Shown piece by piece: positions 53,388-64,000 of a DNA stretch of 64,000 nucleotides. The DNA lies in assembly GCA_949358305.1 (NCBI GenBank), contig OX442314.1, forward strand, positions 46,756,581 to 46,820,580, read 5' to 3'. A program made the position numbers and the translations under genes. The DNA comes from Strigamia acuminata (taxonomy: Eukaryota > Arthropoda > Chilopoda > Geophilomorpha > Linotaeniidae). The first letter of the stretch is position 1. Each line of letters begins with the position of its first letter. The notes below the pieces were generated by a model that was not told the origin of the DNA, searched no databases, and worked only from the letters and a program-made list of their open reading frames with translations.

Positions 53388-54942
53388 TGAGAAATCAATT
53401 AAAAAACGCCTGAAATGATGAGAAATCAATTAAAAAACGCCTGAAATGTTGAGAAATCAATTTAAAACGCCTGAAATGATGAGAAATCAATTAAAAAACG
53501 CCTGAAATGTTGAGAAATCAATTAAAAAACGCCTGAAATGATGAGAAATCAATTAAAAAACGCCTGAAATGATGAGAAATCAATTAAAAAACGCCTGAAA
53601 TGATGAGAAATCAATTAAAAAACGCCTGAAATGATGAGAAATCAATTAAAAACGCCTGAAATGTTGAGAAATCAATTAAAAAACGCCTGAAATGATGAGA
53701 AATCAATTAAAAAACGCCTGAAATGATGAGAAATCAATTAAAAAACGCCTGAAATGATGAGAAATCAATTAAAAAACGCCTGAAATGATGAGAAATCAAT
53801 TAAAAAACGCCTGAAATGATGAGAAATCAATTAAAAACGCCTGAAATGATGAGAAATCAATTAAAAACGCCTGAAATGATGAGAAATCAATTAAAAAACG
53901 CCTGAAATGATGAGAAATCAATTAAAAAACGCCTGAAATGATGAGAAATCAATTAAAAACGCCTGAAATGTTGAGAAATCAATTAAAAAACGCCTGAAAT
54001 GATGAGAAATCAATTAAAAAACGCCTGAAATGATGAGAAATCAATTAAAAAACGCCTGAAATGATGAGAAATCAATTAAAAAACGCCTGAAATGATGAGA
54101 AATCAATTAAAAAACGCCTGAAATGATGAGAAATCAATTAAAAACGCCTGAAATGTTGAGAAATCAATTAAAAAACGCCTGAAATGATGAGAAATCAATT
54201 AAAAAACGCCTGAAATGTTGAGAAATCAATTAAAAAACGCCTGAAATGATGAGAAATCAATTAAAAAACGCCTGAAATGATGAGAAATCAATTAAAAAAC
54301 GCCTGAAATGATGAGAAATCAATTAAAAAACGCCTGAAATGTTGAGAAATCAATTAAAAAACGCCTGAAATGTTGAGAAATCAATTAAAAAACGCCTGAA
54401 ATGTTGAGAAATCAATTAAAAAACGCCTGAAATGTTGAGAAATCAATTAAAAAACGCCTGAAATGTTGAGAAATCAATTAAAAAACGCCTGAAATGATGA
54501 GAAATCAATTAAAAATCGCCTGAAATAATGAGAACTCAATTAAAAATCGCCTGAAATGATGAGAAATCAATTTAAAAACGCCTGAAATGTTGAGAAATCA
54601 ATTAAAAAACGCCTGAAATGATGAGAAATCAATTAAAAAACGCCTGAAATGTTGAGAAATCAATTAAAAAACGCCTGAAATGATGAGAAATCAATTAAAA
54701 AACGCCTGAAATGTTGAGAAATCAATTAAAAAACGCCTGAAATGTTGAGAAATCAATAAAAAAACGCCTGAAATGTTGAGAAAACAATTAAAAAAGCTTG
54801 AAATGTTGAGAAATCAATTAAAAAAAGGCTGAAATGTTGAGAAATCAATTAAAAAACGCCTGAAATGTTGAGAAATCAATTAAAAAACGCCTGAAATGTT
54901 GAGAACTCAATTAAAAATCGCCTGAAATGATGAGAAATCAAT
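53388..54942. repeat. 31-bp minisatellite, about 50 units, between ASAP and CACTIN
   Basis: Unit GAAATCAATTAAAAAACGCC then TGAAATGATGA, sometimes 30 bp by loss of one A. The main variation is ATGAtGAG against ATGTtGAG. It occupies the space between the 3' ends of two convergent genes. A hAT-like end word TAGGGTTTCGGTCCCGGG at about 53207 lies just to its left, so the array may have grown inside a MITE. Confidence 0.95.
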
Positions 54943-55109
54943 TCGATGTTTTTCTTGTTGAAGAAAACACCATGCCGCTTTTTCAGCTGAGCCTACGTAA
55001 TTTATTTGGGATTTAATGAAAACACACTCAAAGATTTTTACAGTGTTTAAAAAACTTTTATTCTTGAATATAGTACACACAGTTTGATCCAACAACAATT
55101 GGCAATACT

Positions 55110-56969
55110 TTATCTACGATAGCGAAACCTTTTAAAATGGAACCAAAACTGCAAAATATTCTTACTAAACTGACACTTGAATCCCCTCTTGTACGAACAA
55201 TCCCACTCCCTGTTCACAATCTTAAACGCCAGATCCTCGTACGGCGGCCCCGCGTAAAACCTCAGCACCGCAAACTCGCTGTCGTCCTCGCACGGGAACA
55301 GCTTATAACTCGGCGTCACACTTTTATCGATCAAATCCGGATAAAATATATTAAACTTATATCCCTGCACGACTTTCGGCGGCGGATTCTCCATGTCGTA
55401 ATGCGTCTGATTGTACTTATTCCACTCGAAACCCGTGTGCACCCGATTGTAATACCTCGGCTTACGAGGCCGATACTTGTCCGACCAAACGTACGACTGC
55501 TGATTCACGGCCGCCTCCACCGAAAACAACGCCTCGTCTTCTTCATCCTCCAACTTACTAGCGAACGAACAAATTTCATCGCTTTCACCAACCAATCGTT
55601 TACGGGCCAACCTCAGTCTCTCCGCATCCTCGCTCGGCTCGACCGCATACGTGCCCCGTTCGAGCGAATCGACCAAAATCAACTCGGGACTGTATCGTCC
55701 GTCGTCCGCCTCCGCTTCCGAATGCACTTCGGGCTCGTCCTTCTCGTCCTCCGACGAATAATCGGTTTCCCGTTCGGTTTTTTCTTCCACAACTCCCTGT
55801 TCTTTTCTGAGTTGATCCAACTTTGTGCGCAGATTCGTCCTGTGTCGATCGCCCAGCTTGGCCCGCGCGATGTGCGCCTTCAGCTGCGACGACAGCGACT
55901 CCCAATAGCCGACGTCGACGCCCTCTTCGCCGCACTGGATCTTGCGCGTCACTTGCTCGCTCATAACCACGAGTTGCGCGTGCGTTTTCTGCTTGAAAAT
56001 CGCCGCCACGTCCGCTCCAACCGCGCCGTGCACGCCCTCTCTCCGCCCGCACCCTTCCTTGACTTTGCGCAGCTTCGCCAGCTCGTCCTCGACTATCACC
56101 GTGACATCCGTCCAATATTCCAAGTTTTTCCCGTCCTCGAGCTCGATGTACACCTTAATATCCACGAGTAGGTCCTCCAAGTCGTCCACGTTGAGTCCGT
56201 TCAAGTATTTGTACGGCTCGTGCATCTCCACGCTTAATTCCTCGTCCTCGGTGTTGACGTACTTGGCGAGCAAGTCGATCGGTTTGGCCCGCCCGTCCTG
56301 GATGCGGATCTTCGACCGCAACCGCGCCTGCTCCAGCTGGAAAACGTCTTCGCGGGTCTCCCACTTCTCGAACTGCTCGGCGTCCTTGAGCCGCAGCGAT
56401 TGCTGCAATTCCTCGTCCTTCCGCGCCCGTTCGTCTTCCCGTTGCAGCCGCTCCTTCTTCACCTTGGCCAGCTCGGCGCGGTTTTCCTCCCGCTTCGTTT
56501 TGTTTCTCGCCTCGACCGCTTCGGCGCGCATGTTGGTCAAGCCCTCCTTCTCGAGTTTCTTCGTCCACACGAACGTTTTGTGCAGGTTGGCGTCGCCGAA
56601 CGGGTTGTCGTCGTTCGTATAGCTCTGGTAGTCCTCGTCCCAGCCCATTCGCTGCTTCCGTCGCTTTTCTTTCGCCTCTTTCTTCAGGATTCGCCGCGAC
56701 CGTTTTTCCTCGGCCGTTTCCATTGATTTCATTAAATCTTTTTGCGTTTTCTTGTCGGCGGCGAGCGGCGCGGTTTTCGCGGCTCGTTCGGGCGAGGTTG
56801 ACGGAGTGCGGGGTCGCGAATGCTTTTTGCGACGATTTTGTTTCGGGGAGGATCCGGAAGCGGATGAGTCGGATGGATCGGAGAAATGTGTTACGCGTTT
56901 CTTCGCCTCGCGCTTCTTTTTCGTGTGACGGCTGCGACCTTCGCGGCGGTTTTCTTTCTCGGCGTTCAT
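55110..56969 (-). CDS. CACTIN: Cactin, spliceosome-associated protein (619 aa)
   Basis: Nuclear protein needed for splicing and cohesin function; first described through Drosophila Cactus (IkB). The start ATG at 56969 gives MNAEKENRREGRSRHTKKK, an Arg/Lys/Ser-rich N-terminus. Residues about 110-320 hold the conserved Cactin middle domain (GWDEDYQSYTNDDNPFGDANL, then charged helices, DLLAKYV...DDLEDLLVDIKVYIELE). Residues about 490-619 are the C-terminal domain (DKYRPRKPRYYNRVHTGFEWN, FYAGPPYEDLAFKIVNREW) ending in WFHFKRFRYRR, the universal Cactin end. Shorter than the human protein (758) mainly in the N-terminus. Single exon. Antisense ORFs across this gene are shadows. Confidence 0.96.
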   Translation of the reverse strand: MNAEKENRREGRSRHTKKKREAKKRVTHFSDPSDSSASGSSPKQNRRKKHSRPRTPSTSPERAAKTAPLAADKKTQKDLMKSMETAEEKRSRRILKKEAKEKRRKQRMGWDEDYQSYTNDDNPFGDANLHKTFVWTKKLEKEGLTNMRAEAVEARNKTKREENRAELAKVKKERLQREDERARKDEELQQSLRLKDAEQFEKWETREDVFQLEQARLRSKIRIQDGRAKPIDLLAKYVNTEDEELSVEMHEPYKYLNGLNVDDLEDLLVDIKVYIELEDGKNLEYWTDVTVIVEDELAKLRKVKEGCGRREGVHGAVGADVAAIFKQKTHAQLVVMSEQVTRKIQCGEEGVDVGYWESLSSQLKAHIARAKLGDRHRTNLRTKLDQLRKEQGVVEEKTERETDYSSEDEKDEPEVHSEAEADDGRYSPELILVDSLERGTYAVEPSEDAERLRLARKRLVGESDEICSFASKLEDEEDEALFSVEAAVNQQSYVWSDKYRPRKPRYYNRVHTGFEWNKYNQTHYDMENPPPKVVQGYKFNIFYPDLIDKSVTPSYKLFPCEDDSEFAVLRFYAGPPYEDLAFKIVNREWDCSYKRGFKCQFSKNILQFWFHFKRFRYRR

Positions 56970-57128
56970 GGTCGGATTGTTGGACGGCAGAGTTTGGTTG
57001 GAATGGTGTTGGGTAGTGTTAACTTTTATTTAAAGCGCGTCAATTTCCGGGGAAACGTACGCATGACGTCGCAATCGCCTATTGGTCGAAGCTAGTGATC
57101 CGTGATTGGTCATTTGGTATTGGTAGTG

Positions 57129-58205
57129 AGTACTGATTTCGAAATCCATGAAGTGTCATGATTCATGAAGTCTCAGAAATCTCAAGAAATTCCAGAAATC
57201 TCACAAATTGTCTGGGAAGTTGTATTGTAGTAAAATCGAGCAAAATCTTTAATGAGATTTTCAAATCCCTAGCAGATTCCTGAAATCTTCAAATCCCTAG
57301 CAGATTCCTAAAATTTTTAGTTAAAATTTGAAATCTTTGTTTATCGTTTATCAATCGATTAAATTATCACGGATAATTTTTTCTACCAATCTCAGCCAAT
57401 CCCATAAAAGAAGTAAATAAAAAAATGACCTAATACCCGGTACGTTTTTGTTTTTGGAAAATTGATTTTCTGTAGTTTCTTAAATCGCTGCCAGAATGCG
57501 CTGCTATCGGCTCTGACTGCTGTATCAGTGCCAAAAAATGCAAATACCGCTACCGTAAGTGAACTTTTCACATTAAAATATAAAAACAAAATTTGCCTCG
57601 TTTTACAATTTATTAACTACTTCATAATAAAAAACAAGCCAGATTTAGAGTTGATCCTGGCAATCTGGCATCCATTTTAAGTAGTTTTAAGTATTTTAAG
57701 CGGTGGTGCTACTATGTATATTATATTATATTTATTATAATGTATACAATTATATAATTATATACATATATATATATAAATATATATGAATATATAAAAA
57801 TATATAATTATATATATGATAATATAGAAGTGATATTCTTTTTTAATGAGCTTGATTAATTTTATTAGTTTTATTAATTAATTTCAAATGGGCTCTATTG
57901 AATGTTTTATTTTCTCTCTTAAAAAGTCAATAAGCCAATTAATTTGAATATTTAAATTTAAATTTAAATATCCAAGCTTTCTAAGTTTAACTTTTCAAAA
58001 TCCAGTCCTTATCGATATTTCGTGCGTAGTACCGCTATTCTTCGAAAATGAAAACAATCTGTCTCATTTTGTTTTTGTCTGTTTGTAAAGCAAATGTAGG
58101 CAATTACGATGCTGAGGTATGAAAAAGTTTATAAACGTAAATTAGGTTAGACTTCACTGCAGAGCATACCCAAACTATTTGCTCAAACTTTATTTTCAGA
58201 TATTT
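57129..58205 (+). repeat. Inverted repeat arm 2 (promoter and signal exon of peptide gene 2)
   Basis: Inverse of 41478-42264. It is longer than arm 1 because of extra AT-rich DNA near 57340-57700 and a bigger (TA)n stretch. Together the arms bracket 15 kb that contain the P-type transposon, ASAP and CACTIN. Confidence 0.85.
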
Positions 58206-58502
58206 ATTTATTTAATTCTTTTTTGCTTTTTTCTGATAATTTATTTTACTAACTTCTTTTTTGGTTTGTCGTTTAATAATGCAGGCGTGTCGAGGTATAT
58301 ATTCCGGTTATAATTTAAGACAGGCTCTCTGCGCTTATTTCATCAAGAAACTTGAAGGCAGAGGGGTAAGTTTGTTTCAAAGAAATATTTTAAACAAAAC
58401 TCAATTAAAAAAAAAAAAAAAAAAAAATTGTAGTCACAGTCAGCCCGATCTGCATGTGTTTGTTTTGGTGGCGTTTTTCACCGAACGGTAATTACACTAT
58501 AG
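58048..58502 (+). CDS. Small secreted cysteine-containing peptide gene 2 (72 aa, three exons)
   Basis: Exons 58048-58116, 58285-58365 and 58434-58502, each a whole number of codons, all with GT-AG borders. Exon 1: signal peptide MKTICLILFLSVCKANVG plus NYDAE. Exon 2: ACRGIYSGYNLRQALCAYF then basic IKKLEGRG. Exon 3: SQSARSACVCFGGVFHRTV then ITL and TAG. Predicted mature peptide about 52 residues, basic, four Cys. The pattern C...GxxxxxxxxLC...G...CVC resembles the cysteine-stabilised alpha-beta fold of invertebrate defensins, but two of the usual six Cys (the fourth residue after the second Cys, and the one before the CxC) are missing. It is therefore at best an unusual defensin-like peptide. 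Function not established. Confidence 0.55.
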
Positions 58503-59838
58503 CTATGATTGATTCATTCGTGATACTTGACAAAAGTTGTCATTTTTAATTATTTATAGAACGACATTTGCTCACGATGTTTTTTCAATCCGTACGTATT
58601 TTATCCGCCATTTTATCAGTTTTAGAATTTAAAAAATTTGTCACGGCCCGGCATTAACGCGTAATGTAATCCTGTCAAATTGTTGTGTTTGTACGCGTTT
58701 TCCGTGTGTTCCTAACCATTGTTTTGTTTAAACTCCTAATAAATCCTTAAACCTAATATTTGAGTTTTCCTACCTTTTCGCCTCATTTTGTATTCATTTT
58801 CATCCCTTGATTTGGTCTGGTGTGGCTCAATTCAGCCACATCAGACTAGTCTAAGTTAGGTATTTCCCACTGTTATCCCTCCTGATTTCATTTAGTTTAT
58901 CCATCCTAATTTGAATGTTTGAGTCACACGCGCTTAGTCATCGTGATGATTAATCACGTACGCGTCTGATTGGCTCTGCTCATTGGCTTACCTCGAATTC
59001 TGTATTGGATCTGGCCCAAGTTCACTTCAGAGCTGTTTCAAGCCAGATTCAATCAGAAGGTACAAGACCATGAGCTTGGTAAGAGCCTTAATTGGCCGGA
59101 GCATTTGGCATCCTTTCTCCTGTGTTTGCTCACAGTATTGACTCCATGCCATTGATTTACGCATGTTGAGGATGTTCATTGTCAGATCGCGTGTTTAATT
59201 CCGCGTGTCATCTTCGAATTCCTTTCCTTTCGTTGACCTTTCGTTATTGTGTTTTATATGCCGCTGACACATGCCGAAGGATTAGAAATTGGATTCAAGT
59301 TGGCCATGAGTTGTTATTTTGTCTTTTGTGCGCGGTCAGTGCGCGTTTGCTCGGTTTGGTCGCTCCGCCATTAGGGGCCCCAACCAAACTTAGTATAGGC
59401 CACGCTAGCGTTGTTGAGTCCGCGCGTGTGCATCATTCTCTTCCATTTTATAATTCCAACAGACCTGGCTTAAATTTGTATAATGATCGAGTAAGAGGAC
59501 AAGCTTGCCGCCACCCTTCAGGCTGCTTGTCGTTGCCCGGGCTCTTATTCGAGACCAGGCTCTCCTAGAATCGTACTGGCGCGTCTTTCAAGCGCGGTTT
59601 AAAATATCCAAACAACCAGTTCATGATACGTGGTGCCAAAACCCGGGACCTGTTGGAATTTTTCAGTCTAACGCATATAAACTGTTGCTAGTTAAAGAGC
59701 ATTCAGTGGCGTTTAATAAGAGACTATTTGCCGAGAGGAAGGTTTCGAAGTTACTAATATTCATAGTAATTGCGTGTTGTTTAAATACAACGCGTATCAT
59801 TTGCAGTGAGCTGCTATTACCCTTATTATCTCGCGAAC
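58503..59838 (+). other. Left part of a decayed retroelement; no intact gene
   Basis: Holds short frames only. TGTCACGGCCCGGC near 58640 and the AATAAA at about 58738 look like pieces of an LTR, but no second copy was found to the right of the element, so the boundary is not established. Confidence 0.35.
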
Positions 59839-60456
59839 ATGGCGAATAAGGAAGAAACTCCCGAGAAAAAGAGAGGGATGTTTGCCGACCTCATAGATTG
59901 TTGGGATCCTGTGCGTTTACGCGAGGAGAGACAGCGACGTGAGGAAGCAGAGCGAATGCGCGGTCTAAGACCGGGCGCTCTTCGTGGAATGCTAGAGGAA
60001 ATACCAACAGATTCCACTGACCAGCCTAGCTCTATGGAAAGAGATATAAACCCCACATTGGAGGGGCCGATAAGCGTGCATACTGTGACTCCGGCCAGCG
60101 CTATAGCTGAGTTGGAAGAACCAGCGCGTTTGCAAAACATTGCTTCGGCTCCAACAAGAAATGAATCAGAAGCGCCACCAGAGGTGCCTGGTTTGGGGGC
60201 TTATCTCCATGATATGGAGGTGGCAATTTCCGCAAGACTGGATCGGGCCATAAATGCACAATTGCATGGTTGGGCCGAGGATACGGTCGAACGTGTAAGG
60301 AAAGTGGTGGAGGACTGTGCTGCTCGACAACCGCCGTTGGCGGCTGGAATTCCATTAATTCCGCCGCCACAGGAATTGGACGGATGGCTGTCAAGCAGCG
60401 TTCGAGTATCTGCGGGACCATGTTGCAACATCAACTTTGCAGCGGAGGTTTCCTGA
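59839..60456 (+). pseudogene. Gag-like N-terminal region of a gypsy-type element
   Basis: ATG at 59839 (MANKEETPEKKRGMFADL). A charged helical start (RLREERQRREEAERMRGL) is followed by a proline- and alanine-rich region and an amphipathic helix. There is no zinc knuckle. Around 60385 the sequence jumps directly, in another frame, into RNase H, so the end of gag, protease and RT are deleted. Assignment rests on position and composition. Confidence 0.55.
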
Positions 60457-61460
60457 CTGGACGAGGCCGTATATTCTGCAGACAGACGCGAGCTACTCAG
60501 GCTTGGGTGCTGCGTTGATGCAATTGGATAATAATGGCATTCGTGTGCCAATTGCATTTGCTTCGCGCGCTTTAAATAGTGCGGAAAAGAATTATAACGT
60601 TACGGAGATCGAGTGTCTAGCTGCTGTTTGGGCGGTTAAGCGTTTCCGCAGTTACTTAGAACTTATGGATTTTTACCTTGAGAGCGATCACAAGTGTTTA
60701 AAATGGCTTTTTGCTCAGCGCGAACCAAAGGGCAGATTGGCTCGATGGATTCTGTCAATGTCAGACTTTCGGTTTACATTTCTGCATTGCAGTGGCACAA
60801 GTAATTGTGTCGCTGATGCGTTGAGCAGAGCTCCTGTAGATCCGGCCATTGAAATTGGCGATGATGATTGTCTGCTCGTAGATGATGCGACATATTGTGC
60901 GTTCTTTGACGATTTTGCAAGTTGGCCGACCATTGAAATGGTGGAGCTCGACGAGCATTTCGTGCCAAAACCATCTGGCTCAAAGATCGTTAATGCGGCT
61001 AAACTTCGTAAGAAATTGCGGATTTTTCAAAAGAAACGTGAATTTGAGGAGTTGGAACCGCTCGAGTTGTTTGGGGATTTAAACACCCAACCCCCCAAAC
61101 CCCCCGGCCCCTCAAGGGGGGGTAGTGTGCCGGCCGACATGGAAAATGCCGTGTTCGGTGCACACCAGCTCTCCGGTGTAACTACGCCTCCAGCTGCCTT
61201 GCCACCAAAAAGGTGTGTTGGAAGGCCAAGAAAGGTCATTGTGGCTCCTACTGATCCTGTACCAAAAAGGAAAAGAGGGAGACCACCAAAACCCAAACGT
61301 AAAGTGGGAAGACCTAAAAAGGTTGTGTCACCTGCGGTTAGTGAGCGTTCGTTTTCGCGATCACCGCCAAGAGATGCGTCACCAATATCGGATAAAGAAC
61401 AGTCTGGTAGTGACAAATTGCTAAGCGACCATAGTTCTGTTCTGACGAATATCGGACTAC
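60380..61460 (+). pseudogene. Gypsy RNase H domain followed by an AT-hook linker
   Basis: The frame starts with CQAAFEYLRDHVATSTLQRR, the region just before RNase H in gypsy pol. It continues with LQTDASYSGLGAAL (catalytic D), TEIECLAAVWAVKRF (E), FYLESDHKCLKWLF (D) and HCSGTSNCVADALSR. Unusually, a linker of about 200 residues before integrase contains three AT-hook cores: CVGRPRKVIV, KRKRGRPPKPKRKVGRPKKV. The frame is lost near 61460. Confidence 0.85.
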
Positions 61461-61461
61461 A

Positions 61462-63096
61462 GTGCCGCCTCTGCCAATTCGACCGAATACGCGTTCGAGG
61501 CGGGCACAACAACTTCCAGTTGAGGACCAAGTCTCGTCGGATGAGTCGGAAGATCAACACGACTACCCAGCGGAACATCCGGCTTATGAGCTTTTGCCAA
61601 CTCAAAAAGTTATGAAAGATGCTCAGTTGGCTGACGCTTGGGCAAAAGGCATTATGTTGTATTTAGAATCACAACATTTGCCGCCTGACGAAGACGAGGC
61701 CGAGAAAGTTAAAAAGCAATCTGTTGACATGGCTTTGTATCATGGACTTCTGTGCAGGTATCCGCCAGTAACAATTGGCCAGCGCGCTCAATCGCGTCGT
61801 ATTTACCTGCCGGAGCCATTGAGGCGGAATTATTTCCATTGTTTACACTTCCCGCCAACTTCTGGCCACCTTGGAATAGAAAAGACCTTGATGCGTTTAA
61901 AGACGCGTGTTTTTTGGCCAGGAATGAAGCGAGATGTGGCTGAGTGGATTAAAGTATGTGGGCCATGCCAGAGAGCGAAAGTTGAACGACGTTTGCCGAT
62001 GGGAGAAATGGAAACGGCAAAAACACGCCGTCGTTTCAGAACCATTTACGTCGATTAATTTGGGAAGAAGTTGAAGTCTAGCCGAGGCAACTGCTACGCG
62101 TTTGTAATGGTGGACGCAGCTAGCAGGTGGGTTGACGTTCGGCTCACTGAAACAGCGGATGTGCCGACTACAATTGCGCAGATTGAAGAATTTGTGCAAC
62201 GATGGGCCTTCCCAAAGACTTTGATTAGTGACAATGCGCCTACCTTTCGTTCTGCGCGTTTTCAAGCGCACTGTGCGGGAATGGCCATTGTGAACAAGTA
62301 CATATCTGTATATCATCCGCAAGGGAATCTGGCGGAGCGCCTAAACCAGTCGCTGAAGACCTGCATTCTCGCGTACATCGATGAACACGTGAACTGGGAC
62401 CGTCATATCGGCTACTTCATTTTGGCCATTAATGCCAGCTATCAAACATCTTTGAAGTTTTCGCCGTATATGATGATCGTTGGACAGGAAGCGCGTTACC
62501 CAGGCGACCTCGACAGTGACACCGACGATGGAGATCCTCTTCCGCCGGATGAGGCGAAGTATTTACATCGTTACATGCTACGCGTCGGAGCCGAGGCACG
62601 AAAGAACCTGGAGATCGCAAACCTGCGACACAAGCGATGGTACGACCGGAAGCGACGGCCCCACGACTTCAAACCTGGCGACTGGGTGACACTGAAAAGC
62701 AGAATCTTGTCGTCAGCGGACAAGCAGGTCTCGGCAGGGTTTCAGCAGCGGACGGAGGGTATTTATATAATACACCGGATCATCGGGCCGAACACCGTGC
62801 TGTTAATGAAGGAAGATGGCAGCGTAACGCAGCCATATCACATCGTCGACTTACGACATTGGTACAGCGAGCCTGATGACAGCGCGAAGACATCAGCGGA
62901 TGTTTTGGATCCTCCGGAAGTGCTGACCGCCGCTGGAAGTGAGCGCGTCCCCAGTTTCATCTCTAAAGCGGACATGGATGACATTCATTACCGAGTGGAC
63001 AAATTTAGCGCGGAATCACGTGAGATTTGCATGAATTTTTATGCCGAGAACAGAGTTCGGCTGAAGGATTGCGAACACGGAGAAAGTTCGTCATGA
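61462..63096 (+). pseudogene. Gypsy integrase with in-frame stop
   Basis: Zinc domain HFPPTSGH...CGPC, then a TAA at 62056-62058 in the same frame, then the catalytic core with D in FVMVDAASRW, D in LISDNAPTF and E in NLAERLNQSL. A C-terminal KPGDWVTLKSRI...YIIHRIIGPNTVLL follows, as in gypsy integrases. The one stop plus the frame change at the RNase H side make it inactive as it stands. Confidence 0.88.
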
Positions 63097-64000
63097 ACAC
63101 CTTTTTTCTGCTTTTAAAGTGTTTTTCGTGTTTATTAATTTATTTCTTAGCATTGGTTGCATTTTTAGCTGAGTTTTGGTGTTTGTAGAATTTGTTTACA
63201 TTGGAATGAGTGTGTTGTTGTGTTTTTTCGTGTATTTTTACTAATCTCTAGTTTTTGATTATTTATTACTAATTGTGGATTTTTTGTCGACATTTCGGAA
63301 GGAGATGCGGAGTTAAAACTCTTTTCTTTTCCGTTCGAGATGGAGACGCGACCTGTTGTCGATTTATTTTGATTTTTGTGAGCGTTTGGTGTTGGTTTTC
63401 ATGCTCGTTGTTGGTTGCGCGTGTGTGGTCTAGTTTACGACAGATGGCGCCGGAGTGTCTGGTGTCAGCTGACCGATGACCTCACTTTTCAATCAGTGTC
63501 TGGCGGCCATATTGTATTCGCGACTTAACACAGTGCGCCTCGTGTCTTCACGTCTCTGACATTTTCAACGCGAACCAAGCCACAACTGAGCGTGGAAGTC
63601 CGCCAAAACGCGTTATTTCAAATTTTAACCTTAATTGTGAGTATTTTTGAAATTTTGAGTGAAGTTTGTGAATTTTCGACCGCTCGAGCAACATGTATTT
63701 TTTGATAAGTGCGGCGAATTAGGGTTAGAGTTGCCCCGTATGCGAACCGACGTGGTTGAAGTTCCTTTTTGTTATCTTTCCGTCGGTGTAACGCGTTAAA
63801 TATTGTGTAGTAAGCTTCGCCGCTACTTGTTAGAGTATATTTAATTGTTGGGGAAATTTTGTATTTTTGATTAGTTTCACTTTGCGAAAAGCAAGATGGC
63901 GTCGCCATGCTCCTGGAATTTTCCTTGTAGTCACGTGATGTCCGCCATCTTTGGCGAGTACCCGTATGCGCATGGATGGACTTAGCCAAATTTTCAGCTT
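63097..64000. other. Right flank, no gene recognised
   Basis: T-rich, then GC-richer DNA with GCCATCTT and CATCTTTGGC words and a possible splice donor (TTAATT|GTGAGT at about 63635). Could be a promoter and leader exon of a gene beyond the window, or the 3' LTR of the element; neither can be shown here. Confidence 0.3.

Noticed and set aside
55137-56622. Plus-strand ORFs of 344 and 226 codons over CACTIN
   Set aside because: Shadows of the CACTIN frame on the minus strand, without domain motifs.
58640-63900. LTR pair bounding the second gypsy element
   Set aside because: I compared the flanks by eye and found no direct repeat of useful length; the LTRs may be lost or outside the window.

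Overview
This is animal nuclear DNA, most likely from an arthropod or another invertebrate. Protein genes carry GT-AG introns, some only about 50-90 bp long. Three deeply conserved animal genes can be read exon by exon: PLRG1 (minus, 1-1553, running off the left edge), an ASAP-type Arf-GAP (plus, 44481-52965, 11 coding exons) and CACTIN (minus, 55110-56969, one exon). Two intronless TFIIE-beta genes are also present. The species cannot be named from sequence alone.

Layout. 1-1.6 kb: PLRG1. 2-10 kb: C2H2 zinc-finger genes A and B, fused head to head, then gene C, whose leader intron holds a 2.27 kb transposon carrying a 21-bp minisatellite and a perfect 77-bp hairpin. 11-13.4 kb: an inverted scrap of a BTB gene, a pogo/Tigger-type transposase remnant and a MITE. 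14-29.3 kb: a duplicated BTB-BACK locus; the second copy is split by a 6.1 kb LTR element with one 1456-codon ORF. A TFIIE-beta gene and zinc-finger gene D lie between the two BTB copies. 30-36 kb: zinc-finger remnant E and a 5.0 kb Ty3/gypsy element with 110-bp LTRs. 37-40.7 kb: zinc-finger gene F (frameshifted) and the second TFIIE-beta gene. 41.4-58.5 kb: two divergent small secreted-peptide genes whose signal-peptide exons and promoters form an inverted repeat. This repeat encloses a P-superfamily transposon, ASAP and CACTIN. 59-63.1 kb: a decayed gypsy element with AT-hooks between RNase H and integrase.

The accessory DNA shows active turnover. Zinc-finger arrays gain and lose fingers as 84-bp modules, and in one case as a three-finger block. 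The BTB block shows an almost identical 2.3 kb tract, as expected from gene conversion or recent duplication. TFIIE-beta has been copied with its TATA promoter and part of a divergent neighbour. Transposon ends are well preserved (TIRs with TA or 8-bp duplications, LTRs with 4-5 bp duplications), so many insertions are bounded to the base. The ASAP introns are packed with nested MITEs, one inserted 10 bp after a splice junction.

The most novel candidates are the secreted-peptide pair (same signal exon, different mature exons; one copy weakly defensin-like), the single-ORF LTR element carrying a broken integrase, and the zinc-finger/BTB expansion. Exon calls rest on splice signals and on remembered family sequences; no database search was run.
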